A stretch of 64,000 bases of DNA from Balneolaceae bacterium (lineage in GTDB: Bacteria; Bacteroidota; Rhodothermia; Balneolales; Balneolaceae), in assembly GCA_017640605.1 (NCBI GenBank), contig JAEPQH010000005.1:1-64000 (forward strand), given 5' to 3'. The notes beneath the pieces were generated by a model, which saw only the letters and a program-made list of their open reading frames with translations, did not search any database and was not told the DNA's origin. Position numbers and translations under genes: made by a program. Every line of letters starts with the position of its first letter. Positions within the stretch are counted from its first letter, which is position 1. This document shows positions 15,501 through 23,407 of the stretch, in pieces.

Positions 15501-15989
15501 TTACTTAAAGTTGACAAACTGTAGTGGTACGCCCATATCTTTGCCTTTTAGGTGAGCAATAACCGTCTGTAGATCATCAATTTTTTTACCGGTTACACGA
15601 ACCTGATCGTCCTGAATCTGGGGCTGCACTTTGAACTTCAAATCCTTGATTTCTTTAACGATTTTCTTGGCTTGCTCGCGATTGATTCCTTCTTTAAGGG
15701 CAACATCCATTTTAACGTGTCCTTGAGAAGTTCCTTCCTCCGTACCAAATTCTAACACCTTAGAGTCGATGCCACGCTTAATAAAATTCCGAATCAGCAT
15801 CTCTTTTATGGCTTGCATTTTCATGCTTTCTGCAGCAACTAAGTGAACTCTATTCTCTTTTTTATGATAGGTCACTTCTGAATGGAGTCCGCGGAAATCG
15901 TAGCGTGTGCTTATTTCCTTCAGGGTATTATTAATCGCATTATCAATTTCCTGTGCGTTAATCTCGTTTACAATATCGAAGCTGGCCAT
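15501..15989 (-). CDS. yajQ: YajQ family nucleotide-binding protein
   Basis: A 162-residue YajQ/DUF520 protein of two ferredoxin-like domains. Recognisable blocks are MASFDIVNEIN (1-11), ISTRYDFRGLHSEVTYH (27-43), the VHLVAAESMKM block, and the C-terminal KFKVQPQIQDDQVRVTGKKIDDLQTVIAHLKGKDMGVPLQFVNFK. In Xanthomonas a member binds cyclic di-GMP and acts as a transcription cofactor; in other species the role is not clear. Length and motifs are normal. It is preceded by an imperfect AT-rich hairpin (about 16003-16050) in its leader. Confidence 0.93.
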   Translation of the reverse strand: MASFDIVNEINAQEIDNAINNTLKEISTRYDFRGLHSEVTYHKKENRVHLVAAESMKMQAIKEMLIRNFIKRGIDSKVLEFGTEEGTSQGHVKMDVALKEGINREQAKKIVKEIKDLKFKVQPQIQDDQVRVTGKKIDDLQTVIAHLKGKDMGVPLQFVNFK

Positions 15990-16049
15990 GATTTTCGTTA
16001 ATCGTTATTTGTTAATAGTCGGGTAAATATACGATTAACGAATAACGAA

Positions 16050-16742
16050 TCACGAACTTTCCATTTTCTCTTTCATCTTGGCTCGCAGTACATCCTCAAT
16101 GGCTAATTGATCCTCGGGCGGAATGTGTGTTTTGAAAAACAGTATAGTCTCGTCTTTTTCATATTCAATTTCGATCACTTCTTCGTAAAACCATTGATAA
16201 TTCAGAAAATCTTTCCAGTGGATAAGAACGTCCAGTAAAATGATACCTTTTTGTCGGAACTCGGGAACTAAACGAAGAGTCATTCCCCAAAACCCAAAGG
16301 CAATAAACGAAAGCCCGGAACTTACCCGAATAGGAGTGATAGGCAACTGAGTAAAGATAGATGTTCGGTATAATCCGTATAGGATGATTGCAATAGCAAC
16401 GATCACCGAAGCATGATCACTTAAAAAACTTCGGTTCGAATATAAAATGTGCCCGGCTTTAGCTTTGGTTTGATATTGCTGAAATGCCGCACCACCAAAA
16501 AAACCTGCAACCGATGCATATACGTTGGTAATTATTGCGGCCCCAACTTGCTCACTCATAAGCTCAATTCGATAAAGAAATAGTAGTAGCGTCAGAACTA
16601 AGAGTCCCAAAATAGCTGAAATAGCAATATTTCGAAGATTTAGTTGGTATAAATAGAATAATCGTTTAAATCCGAAAAAACCGCTGATTAAGAATGTGAA
16701 TCCTGCGGTGATTATTATCCAAAGCATTTCGTAATTTTCCAT
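16050..16742 (-). CDS. integral membrane protein of unknown function
   Basis: A 230-residue protein with four likely membrane helices: about 6-26, 35-58, 62-90 and 110-150, followed by a soluble C-terminal tail of about 65 residues containing the acidic EEVIEIEYEKDE. I do not recognise a family. The ATG at 16742 (MENYEMLWII) is preferred; an ATG at 16766 in the same frame would overlap the start codon of the divergent DUF971 gene by two bases. The two genes share a promoter region too short for two ordinary promoters, so at least one must start inside the other. Confidence 0.7.
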   Translation of the reverse strand: MENYEMLWIIITAGFTFLISGFFGFKRLFYLYQLNLRNIAISAILGLLVLTLLLFLYRIELMSEQVGAAIITNVYASVAGFFGGAAFQQYQTKAKAGHILYSNRSFLSDHASVIVAIAIILYGLYRTSIFTQLPITPIRVSSGLSFIAFGFWGMTLRLVPEFRQKGIILLDVLIHWKDFLNYQWFYEEVIEIEYEKDETILFFKTHIPPEDQLAIEDVLRAKMKEKMESS

Positions 16743-16764
16743 TTTGGAACGATAAAAAGCATTC

Positions 16765-17091
16765 ATGGACGAAGCAACTACCGCAGTAGGAATAGATGTA
16801 TTTAATGAAGAACAAATTCTTCAAGTAACCTGGGAAAATGGCATCAAATCGCGGTACCCATTGTTTGGACTTAGAAAAAACTGTCCGTGTGTAATGTGTA
16901 GGGGTGGGCACGAAAATATGCAGAATTTTCAACCACAAGCTTTTTTCCTTGAGAATCCTCCACGAATGAATATCAAAAGCTTACAACCGGTTGGGAATCA
17001 TGCGCTTCAAATTACTTGGGTGGATGGACATAATTCGGGAATGTATCGCTGGGAAACACTTCGCTGGTTGGATCCTGAAAATCATAAGTAG
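16765..17091 (+). CDS. DUF971 domain protein (GBBH-like N-terminal domain)
   Basis: A 108-residue protein matching the DUF971 domain also found at the N-terminus of gamma-butyrobetaine hydroxylase. Hallmarks are the ILQVTWENGIKSRYPLFGLRKNCPCVMCRGG stretch with C-P-C-x2-C and the C-terminal ALQITWVDGHNSGMYRWETLRWL. The three cysteines suggest zinc or iron-sulfur binding. Stand-alone DUF971 proteins often occur near Mrp/ApbC iron-sulfur carriers, though none is seen here. No function is established. Confidence 0.88.
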   Translation: MDEATTAVGIDVFNEEQILQVTWENGIKSRYPLFGLRKNCPCVMCRGGHENMQNFQPQAFFLENPPRMNIKSLQPVGNHALQITWVDGHNSGMYRWETLRWLDPENHK

Positions 17092-17121
17092 GATTGAGGA
17101 ATGAGGGGTGAGGTGTGAGGA

Positions 17122-17146
17122 GTTGCTTTCGACAGGTTCAAGCAAC
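17122..17146. repeat. hairpin repeat with TCGACAGG loop, copy 1
   Basis: GTTGCTT and AAGCAAC form perfect 7-bp arms around TCGACAGGTTC. The loop sequence recurs at 17312-17346, and in inverted form at 17377-17388 (GAGCCTGTCGAA). Similar cttcgacaggctc hairpins are a common class of intergenic repeat in Bacteroidota. Confidence 0.7.
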
Positions 17147-17311
17147 GTTATCATTAATTTTACAATAATATGATTAGATGGGTGCTCATCTCTAACCCAC
17201 TGAACGTTTAACTAATTTTGCAGGATTGTTGTTCGAGTTAGCTTATAGGTGAGAATAAGCATCGGTCATAAACAAGCAAAGGCTTTAGCCTTTGGTAAAG
17301 AATAAATAATA

Positions 17312-17346
17312 AAAATGGTGCTTTCGACAGGCTCAAGCACCATTTT
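17312..17346. repeat. hairpin repeat with TCGACAGG loop, copy 2
   Basis: Perfect 12-bp arms AAAATGGTGCTT (17312-17323) and AAGCACCATTTT (17335-17346) around TCGACAGGCTC. The arms differ from copy 1 while the loop is nearly the same, so loop sequence rather than stem sequence is conserved. An inverted partial copy follows at 17377-17388. Confidence 0.75.
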
Positions 17347-17464
17347 CAAAATTCTATAATAAACAGAAAGATGGACGAGCCTGTCGAACCCACTATTCAA
17401 TAGAGCCAAAATTTAGCAAGGCCAAAGTCCCAGTTTGTAAATTTGTATTCTTTCTTTTTTAACT

Positions 17465-17570
17465 CTCCATCATTTCGACGAAGTCGGGGTGATGGAAATG
17501 TTGATAAAGCACAAAGACAAATTCTACTAAACAGCAATCCATCAACCGTGCTTGCGCCCGACAGATGGAG
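17465..17570 (+). repeat. short relative of the 215-bp double-hairpin repeat
   Basis: Hairpin 1 is CCATCATTTCGAC-GAA-GTCGGGGTGATGG (17467-17495), and hairpin 2 runs from CCATCAACCG to CCCGACAGATGG (17539-17568). The outer ends CTCCATC and GATGGAG are inverted. It keeps the two-hairpin layout of the array at 9998-10723 but lacks the long inserts, and its innermost stem pairs are A-T where the array has C-G, which keeps pairing. It lies just downstream of the small ORF at 17578-17754. Confidence 0.75.
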
Positions 17571-17577
17571 ATGTAGA

Positions 17578-17754
17578 TTATCTAAACCTTGAATTAGTGT
17601 AATGTTTAGTAAATATTCTGGATGAACCACTTTTAGGTTGGAAAATACTTTCTTCTTGATCAAAGAGTGATCGAATGCCTGTTTCTGATGGTTTTGAAGG
17701 GGTGGTGGGTTGCTTAGTTACTTTACCCTTTTTAGTAGTTTTATTCTGTTTCAT
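17578..17754 (-). CDS. small basic protein, hypothetical
   Basis: A 58-codon frame starting MKQNKTTKKGKVTKQP and ending HYTNSRFR. The first 24 residues are rich in Lys, Thr, Ser and Pro with no hydrophobic segment; the middle reads GIRSLFDQEESIF. I recognise no family. Support for coding is modest: ATG start, a frame spanning most of the gap outside the repeats, non-repetitive sequence, and a double-hairpin element beginning eight bases after the stop like a terminator. No Shine-Dalgarno is visible. It could be a small nucleic-acid-binding protein or a chance frame. Confidence 0.4.
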   Translation of the reverse strand: MKQNKTTKKGKVTKQPTTPSKPSETGIRSLFDQEESIFQPKSGSSRIFTKHYTNSRFR

Positions 17755-17903
17755 AGCTACTCAGGTTGGTTAATGCTTCACCTTTTAACAACATGAGTGA
17801 TTAACAGCCAATTTATTACAAATCCACACTTTTGACCGAAACAATCAGAGCCTAAACTATGACCGAAATAACATTGATTACTTATTTAGAGAAGAATTAA
17901 GAT

Positions 17904-18998
17904 TTACAAAACGGACTGAAAAAGCTTTTTGAGTAAACTCTGAAAATGATACACCCCAAGTTCTCTTTTTACCGAAAATCTTCCTTTATCATAAGCTTTG
18001 GATTGGAGACCACGTTGTACAGCCTCACAGATTTCTATGTCTTCCTGCTGAATAACTTCGCTGTATTCCAAATCATCTTTGATAATTCCAGTCGATTCTT
18101 TAGCTGATAAATCGTCATAAAAATACCAGAAGTATACTTTGCACCGATTTGTTGATACCGGCTCTACTAAATTTACCTGAAGTCGACCAGGCAAAATATT
18201 TAGCATCATATTCGGGAATAAGAAATAATAAAACGCTTCGCCTTCTTCCGTTTGATAAACATTGTCTTCACCTTTAAACGGACTATGTTGCAACGAATAC
18301 CAAGGATAAGCTTCTGTTACGTAATTCTTGTAGTCCAATAGGTTAGCGAGTTCGGGATGAACAATTGGAATGTGATAGCCTTCCAGATAATTGTCTAAAT
18401 ATACTTTCCAATTGCAATTGATATCGTACACAACCTCATTGTAGAATTGAAGTTTTTCCATTGATATCGGCGATATACGATCCGAAATGCCTTTAACAAT
18501 TTGCTGCAAATCTGGTCCACCTGATTCAATTCTAGCAAAGATTAATCCATCCCAGAAAGAGAGTTCAATAGGTTCTAATCCGAAATTTTTCTCATCAAAT
18601 AATTCTACCAAATTCCAGTCCGGAACTCCACGTAAACTTCCGTCGGTAAGATAAGTCCACCCATGATATTGGCACTGCAAAACGGTAGTTGTTCCTTTTT
18701 TTACGGCTAGCGGACCACCCCGATGTTTGCACACATTATAAAACGCTCGAATTCCTTCATCTTTCGTTTTGATGACCAGTATTGGATTTCCAGCTATAGT
18801 TGCATGTACTACATCACCAACATTTTTTAGCTGATCCTGATGGCAAACATATTGCCAGTTTCGAGCAAATAACACGTTCTGTTCAAAATCATACACTTCC
18901 TGATCGTGATACCAACTTGATGGAATTGTAGAAGCTTGTTCGATGGGAGGTTGGTTGAACTCATTCGGATTTGAAGTAAAAATCTCAGGAATCTTCAT
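17904..18998 (-). CDS. Rieske non-haem iron oxygenase, alpha subunit
   Basis: A 364-residue ring-hydroxylating-type oxygenase. The Rieske [2Fe-2S] motif is C90-K-H92 with C109-x2-H112, and the catalytic iron site has H209 and H214 in NYLEGYHIPIVHPEL with an acidic ligand near EDIEICEAVQRGL. It resembles the choline/carnitine monooxygenase and stachydrine demethylase branch, where one subunit oxidises an N-methyl or alkyl group, but the substrate cannot be read. The ATG at 18998 overlaps the TGA of the upstream FAD oxidoreductase gene as ATGA, so translation is coupled. The open frame continues upstream but only inside the neighbour. No dedicated reductase gene is seen nearby. Confidence 0.9.
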   Translation of the reverse strand: MKIPEIFTSNPNEFNQPPIEQASTIPSSWYHDQEVYDFEQNVLFARNWQYVCHQDQLKNVGDVVHATIAGNPILVIKTKDEGIRAFYNVCKHRGGPLAVKKGTTTVLQCQYHGWTYLTDGSLRGVPDWNLVELFDEKNFGLEPIELSFWDGLIFARIESGGPDLQQIVKGISDRISPISMEKLQFYNEVVYDINCNWKVYLDNYLEGYHIPIVHPELANLLDYKNYVTEAYPWYSLQHSPFKGEDNVYQTEEGEAFYYFLFPNMMLNILPGRLQVNLVEPVSTNRCKVYFWYFYDDLSAKESTGIIKDDLEYSEVIQQEDIEICEAVQRGLQSKAYDKGRFSVKRELGVYHFQSLLKKLFQSVL

Positions 18999-20425
18999 AG
19001 CGTGATTCCGAATTCGTTTTTTAAAGCAGATTTCGCAGCATGAAATCCACACATACCATGAACCCCACCACCGGGCGGAGTTGAAGACGAACAGATATAA
19101 AAACCTTTGTGTGGCAATTTATAAGGATCCCACTTAAGCACCGGTCGACCAATAAGTTGTTTAAATGATTGAGCGCCACCATTTATGTCGCCACCTACAT
19201 AATTTTCATTGTAGGTATTCATCTGTACCGCATTCATACTATGCGTTGCGATTATGGTATCTCTGAAACCTGGCGCATATCGCTCGATTTGGTTTATAAT
19301 TTCTTCGCTGCAATCTTTTTCAGAGCTATTAGGTACATGACAATAAGCCCAAACAACATGTTTTCCATTTGGAGCACGCGAAGCATCGAATAGCGTGGGC
19401 TGCGAAAGTAATACGTATGGTTTTTCAGGGTGATTACCTTTCCAGATTTCACGTTCCGAGTGTGCTAATTCTTCAAATGTACCCCCTAAATGGACGGTGC
19501 CGGCTTTTTTGCATTCTTCATTTTTCCAGGGGATCGGTTCAGAAACTGCAAAGTCCATTTTAAAAACTCCTGGACCATATTCGTAATTCTCTAGTTTTTT
19601 TCGAAAATCAGAGGGTAACGTTTGGTCGCATATTTTTGCAATTTGGTGAGGAGTAAGGTCAAATAAAACTGCGCGTGCGTTCGGTAGTTCTTTAAAGCTT
19701 TTGATTCGATTTCCGATTTCAATGCTACCACCAAGCGACTCAAAATACTTTGCCATCGCATGTGTGATCTTTGCTGATCCGCCCTTAGCGATAGGCCAAC
19801 CGACAGCGTGCATCGATGTAGTAAGAACCAATCCAAACGAAGATGAAAAGAGCTTTTCTAATGGAAGAATACTGTGCGCAGCCATTCCTGCGAAAAACGC
19901 TTTGGTCTCGGGATTTTTGAACAATGAACTCGTTAAATCTTTCGCTGATAGCCAGCCGTACCATCCAAAACTTGCCATCAATAAAGGATTTTGTACCGAT
20001 CGTAGCGTACCGAAAAGATCATGTCGAAGTGCATCCCAATGATCAATGAATTCTGAAAAAAGACGTTTATAAAATTTACTATCCTTTCCGAATTGCTCAC
20101 TAGTCTTTTCAAGGTCCTGATAACCTAAAATTGCATTTCCGGAATCGAAAGGGTGAGCTGCTGCAACTTCCGGATAAACCCACTCTAAGCCATACTTTTT
20201 CAACTCTAGCTTTGATAGAAAAGGGGATGCCACGGCGGTTGGATGCACCGCCGAACAAACATCATGTAAAAAACCGGGTTCAGTCAACTCTTTGGTACGT
20301 GTGCCACCACCTATGGTGTCTTCCGCTTCAATAATTTGCACAGACAAACCCTTCTGGGCCAATAAGATACCGGCAGATAATCCATTAGGACCTGATCCTA
20401 CTATTACTGCATCAAGCGTAGACAA
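18995..20425 (-). CDS. FAD-dependent oxidoreductase, phytoene desaturase/PYROXD2-like
   Basis: A 476-residue COG1233 flavoprotein. The FAD-binding loop is VIVGSGPNGLSAGILLAQKG (8-27) followed by VQIIEAEDTIGGGTRT, and the C-terminus has the typical YICSSSTPPGGGVHGMCGFHAAKSAL. It is related to carotenoid desaturases but the insert and C-terminal form are those of the PYROXD2-like branch, so calling it CrtI would be unsafe. The start is TTG, with a stop ten bases upstream and no ATG. It lies 13 bases after the subtilase stop and overlaps the Rieske gene by four bases, making a coupled redox pair. Confidence 0.85.
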   Translation of the reverse strand: MSTLDAVIVGSGPNGLSAGILLAQKGLSVQIIEAEDTIGGGTRTKELTEPGFLHDVCSAVHPTAVASPFLSKLELKKYGLEWVYPEVAAAHPFDSGNAILGYQDLEKTSEQFGKDSKFYKRLFSEFIDHWDALRHDLFGTLRSVQNPLLMASFGWYGWLSAKDLTSSLFKNPETKAFFAGMAAHSILPLEKLFSSSFGLVLTTSMHAVGWPIAKGGSAKITHAMAKYFESLGGSIEIGNRIKSFKELPNARAVLFDLTPHQIAKICDQTLPSDFRKKLENYEYGPGVFKMDFAVSEPIPWKNEECKKAGTVHLGGTFEELAHSEREIWKGNHPEKPYVLLSQPTLFDASRAPNGKHVVWAYCHVPNSSEKDCSEEIINQIERYAPGFRDTIIATHSMNAVQMNTYNENYVGGDINGGAQSFKQLIGRPVLKWDPYKLPHKGFYICSSSTPPGGGVHGMCGFHAAKSALKNEFGITL

Positions 20426-20438
20426 TGCTGTTTTCTAA

Positions 20439-22115
20439 TTAATAATCACTGAGTTGATCGGCCATTTTAAGGGCTTCGAATGCATTAACAATTCCACCTG
20501 AGATTGAAAGCTCTGAAAAAGGCACTAGAACAGGTTCTTCGCCACTTCCGGGTCGATTTACAATATTTTGTTCAGGTTTTGTAGAAGAATCCATCAGAAT
20601 TTCCTTCACTTGGGTCGCCGTTAAATCCGGATAATATGCCATGATTAATGCAGCCACACCGGAAACTACAGGAGCGGCCATGCTGGTACCATCGTTTGCT
20701 TTATATTCATTTTCGGGATAAGTAGAGTAGATTTCTACACCGGGTGCAAAAAGATCCACTTCTTCCGATCCATAGTTACTGAATACGGCCGGTAACGCTT
20801 CGCCGTCTTCCCAAGAAGAAGCTCCAATGTTCATAAAATTGATAGCCATTCCACCGTTTGAGTAAGTTCGGCTCGGGAAGTTATTTGTTGTGTCAATATT
20901 GGCACCATCATTTCCGGCACCGTGAATCATTAATACGCCAAGACTGTCGGCAAATCGGACGGCAGCATCAACATACGCTTTTTGAGGTGAGTAGCCCTTA
21001 CCAAAACTCATATTGATAATATCGGCACCGTTTTCTGCAGCATATCGGATAGCATTTGCTACATCTTTATCACGCTCATCACCCATAGGAACCGTTCGCA
21101 CGATCATCAGCTTTACATCGGCAATCCCATCCATACCCACACTATTATTTCGGATTGCGCCTACAATTCCTGCAACATGTGTTCCATGATCACTTCTTGG
21201 ACCCGCAACGTCATTATTACCATAAAATCTGTTGGTAAGATCATCGTAATCATCCCCAACAATTCCGCGAGGATCAAAGTCCGGGTTCATTCCAAACTCG
21301 GCTAAAGTCTGATATTGTTCTTTGGCTTCCTGCAATTCTTCTTCAGTTAACCCTACTTCTTTCACATACGACAACACTTGTTTTGCTTGTGCTTTCAATG
21401 GAGTATCCGACGAATCGGGTTCTAAGTCTTTAGCTGAAACAGAATCAATATGAGTGACACCAAATACTTGTTTTGACCCCATAATTGCTTGCTCGAAACC
21501 CATAATATTTTGAAGAACCGTCTGCACTTCATTTCGCTCTGCAAGATAGTCAGCTTTAATTTCCTGATAGTATTCATATTCAGCGCGTTCTTCCTCATTC
21601 AAATCAGCCGGATTTACCCCTTCATAATCATCTCGTAATGAGGCGTAAATACGCGTTACTTCGTACGTATCGTCGATTACATGCGATCCATCAGCACCTC
21701 CAATAAAATTCCAACCATGAATGTCATCTACATAGCCATTTCCATCGTCATCAATTCCATTTCCGGCAATTTCATCTTCATTAATCCAGATATTCTCGGC
21801 CAAATCTTCATGTTCGATATCCGTTCCAGAATCGATAATTGCAACAATTACTTCTTTCCGCGGTTGTTTGTTGGTCAGTAACTGTTCGTAAGCCAACTCA
21901 ACACCGGTTCCGAAATATGGATCGGAGTTGGGGGAGAGCAGATGCCAATCTTCGGTAGGTGCTAAAACTTCTGCTTCAGTAGCAACAGTTTCAGTTTCGG
22001 TTGGCTCATTTACTGTACTGTTTTGGGCTAGTTCACCGGTAGATGAACAACTAGCGAGCACTAATACGCTAATGCTAAGGAAAAATGGGATGCGTAGATG
22101 AGTTAAAATCTTCAA
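20439..22115 (-). CDS. S8 subtilisin-family peptidase, lipoprotein
   Basis: A 558-residue exported serine protease. The signal peptide ends in a lipobox LASC with C23 lipidated, and Ser at +2 suits the outer membrane. The catalytic triad is D95 (VAIIDSGTDIEHEDL), H310 (SDHGTHVAGIVGA) and S478 (GTSMAAP), with oxyanion N402. An Asp/Asn-rich calcium-type loop (120-132) and a large acidic helical insert of about 150 residues separate D95 from H310, as in other Bacteroidota subtilases. The start is TTG. DUF445 lies 48 bp upstream, and the FAD-Rieske pair follows, so four genes may share a transcript. Confidence 0.93.
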   Translation of the reverse strand: MKILTHLRIPFFLSISVLVLASCSSTGELAQNSTVNEPTETETVATEAEVLAPTEDWHLLSPNSDPYFGTGVELAYEQLLTNKQPRKEVIVAIIDSGTDIEHEDLAENIWINEDEIAGNGIDDDGNGYVDDIHGWNFIGGADGSHVIDDTYEVTRIYASLRDDYEGVNPADLNEEERAEYEYYQEIKADYLAERNEVQTVLQNIMGFEQAIMGSKQVFGVTHIDSVSAKDLEPDSSDTPLKAQAKQVLSYVKEVGLTEEELQEAKEQYQTLAEFGMNPDFDPRGIVGDDYDDLTNRFYGNNDVAGPRSDHGTHVAGIVGAIRNNSVGMDGIADVKLMIVRTVPMGDERDKDVANAIRYAAENGADIINMSFGKGYSPQKAYVDAAVRFADSLGVLMIHGAGNDGANIDTTNNFPSRTYSNGGMAINFMNIGASSWEDGEALPAVFSNYGSEEVDLFAPGVEIYSTYPENEYKANDGTSMAAPVVSGVAALIMAYYPDLTATQVKEILMDSSTKPEQNIVNRPGSGEEPVLVPFSELSISGGIVNAFEALKMADQLSDY

Positions 22116-22163
22116 GACAGGAATACAATTAAAGTGAAAAATTACCTGCCTAAGATAAAAAGT

Positions 22164-23303
22164 TTAATCAGAAACTTTGATTTTGATTAACAAAACGTCA
22201 AGCCCATAAATTATGAGAATAATTGTAGCTAAAACGATTAAGCTCGCAATCGGTTTCCAGATGATAAAGCCACCAAGTGTTCCTAAAACAGCTCCTAAAT
22301 ACTGAATGTATTGCAGTTGATCATTCGATGCATTTTTGATGAGTAGCTCAATCCGCTTTTCATCATACTGCCGCAAATTGTCTTCTACCAATGCATGCAC
22401 ATCCAGTTGATTTATCAGGCGATACAGCATATTTGTGACTAAGTCTTCTATGGTGTCGCTGTTTTTATCAATGCGATCGGGGAGGGTATCAAGAAATTCA
22501 TCCATTTTATCTAAACTGCGCTCTACGCCCGATGGCAATTTTGTTAGAGCTTCTTCCACAAGATCTTGCATTTCCTGTCCTTTGAAAAAGCTATATGCTT
22601 TTAAAGCTACTCGTTCAAATGAGTTTTCATCAATGGCCGAATTGATTTGTTTGATCAAATTTTTGGCAATGTTTGCTCGAACTTCCGGTTCGGTCATCAT
22701 CTCATCAACATAACTTACCAGCAGTATTTTCAGCTCTGAACGAAATCGGGGATCGTCAATAATATTGCGGATATATTGAGTTGCTTTCTCTCGATATTTA
22801 CTGATTGCCTGCGATTCCTGAATCTTTTTCTTGATAATCTCCGGGTTGATCAAATCCTCCGAAACAGCACGAGCTAATCGATAAGCAATCCTGTCTTTTT
22901 GAGCCGGAATTAACCCTTGTCCTAAAATTGGTCGACGATGAGTTGGACGAAATAGCATTTTGATGGCAACCCAGTTGGTCATAAACCCAATCAAGCCGCT
23001 TATAGTTAGTACTTTGAGTAAACCTTCGAAGACTATATCATATCCAAACAGTGTTGTGCTAATGCCGTTAAAATCCCACCAAAAAGAGGTGATAAATCCA
23101 CCTAACAAAAGCACCGGAAAGAAGAAAAGAAGCTTGATTAGCCATTTATTCTTTGATTCTTTTTTGGGCGGAGCAAGGTGTGCCGGTAACTTTTCCTGAT
23201 TTGCACTTTGTCGCTCTATTTGCTCAGTAATCAAGTTCCAGAGCTGCCCGGCGTACTTCTTACTGTTTTCTTTGATGATATTTTTTTCTTCGATTTCAGC
23301 CAT
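22164..23303 (-). CDS. DUF445 family membrane protein
   Basis: A 379-residue DUF445 (YheB/YjiN-like) protein. Membrane segments lie at about 52-72 and 88-112, with the family signature GLIGFMTNWVAIKMLFRPTHRRPILGQGLIPAQKDRIAYRLARAVSEDLI (99-151); a long helical amphipathic region follows, and two more membrane segments end the protein (335-375). The function of the family is not established; it is often envelope-linked. An ATG start follows the divergent promoter region shared with the DUF3857 genes at 23408. Confidence 0.88.
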   Translation of the reverse strand: MAEIEEKNIIKENSKKYAGQLWNLITEQIERQSANQEKLPAHLAPPKKESKNKWLIKLLFFFPVLLLGGFITSFWWDFNGISTTLFGYDIVFEGLLKVLTISGLIGFMTNWVAIKMLFRPTHRRPILGQGLIPAQKDRIAYRLARAVSEDLINPEIIKKKIQESQAISKYREKATQYIRNIIDDPRFRSELKILLVSYVDEMMTEPEVRANIAKNLIKQINSAIDENSFERVALKAYSFFKGQEMQDLVEEALTKLPSGVERSLDKMDEFLDTLPDRIDKNSDTIEDLVTNMLYRLINQLDVHALVEDNLRQYDEKRIELLIKNASNDQLQYIQYLGAVLGTLGGFIIWKPIASLIVLATIILIIYGLDVLLIKIKVSD

Positions 23304-23407
23304 GATTCTTTATTTCACTGAAATGACGGAAATTACTCACAAAAGTTAATTTAAAATTCATATGATATATAGATATTTGTAATTTTAGTCGTAAGAAATT
23401 TAATTAA

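Noticed and set aside
17397-17663. 88-codon minus-strand frame
   Set aside because: It crosses the double-hairpin element and overlaps the better 58-codon frame in another phase.
18995-20425. crtI (phytoene desaturase)
   Set aside because: The flavoprotein is of the COG1233 PYROXD2-like branch and is coupled to a Rieske gene, not to carotenoid genes, so the specific name is not safe.
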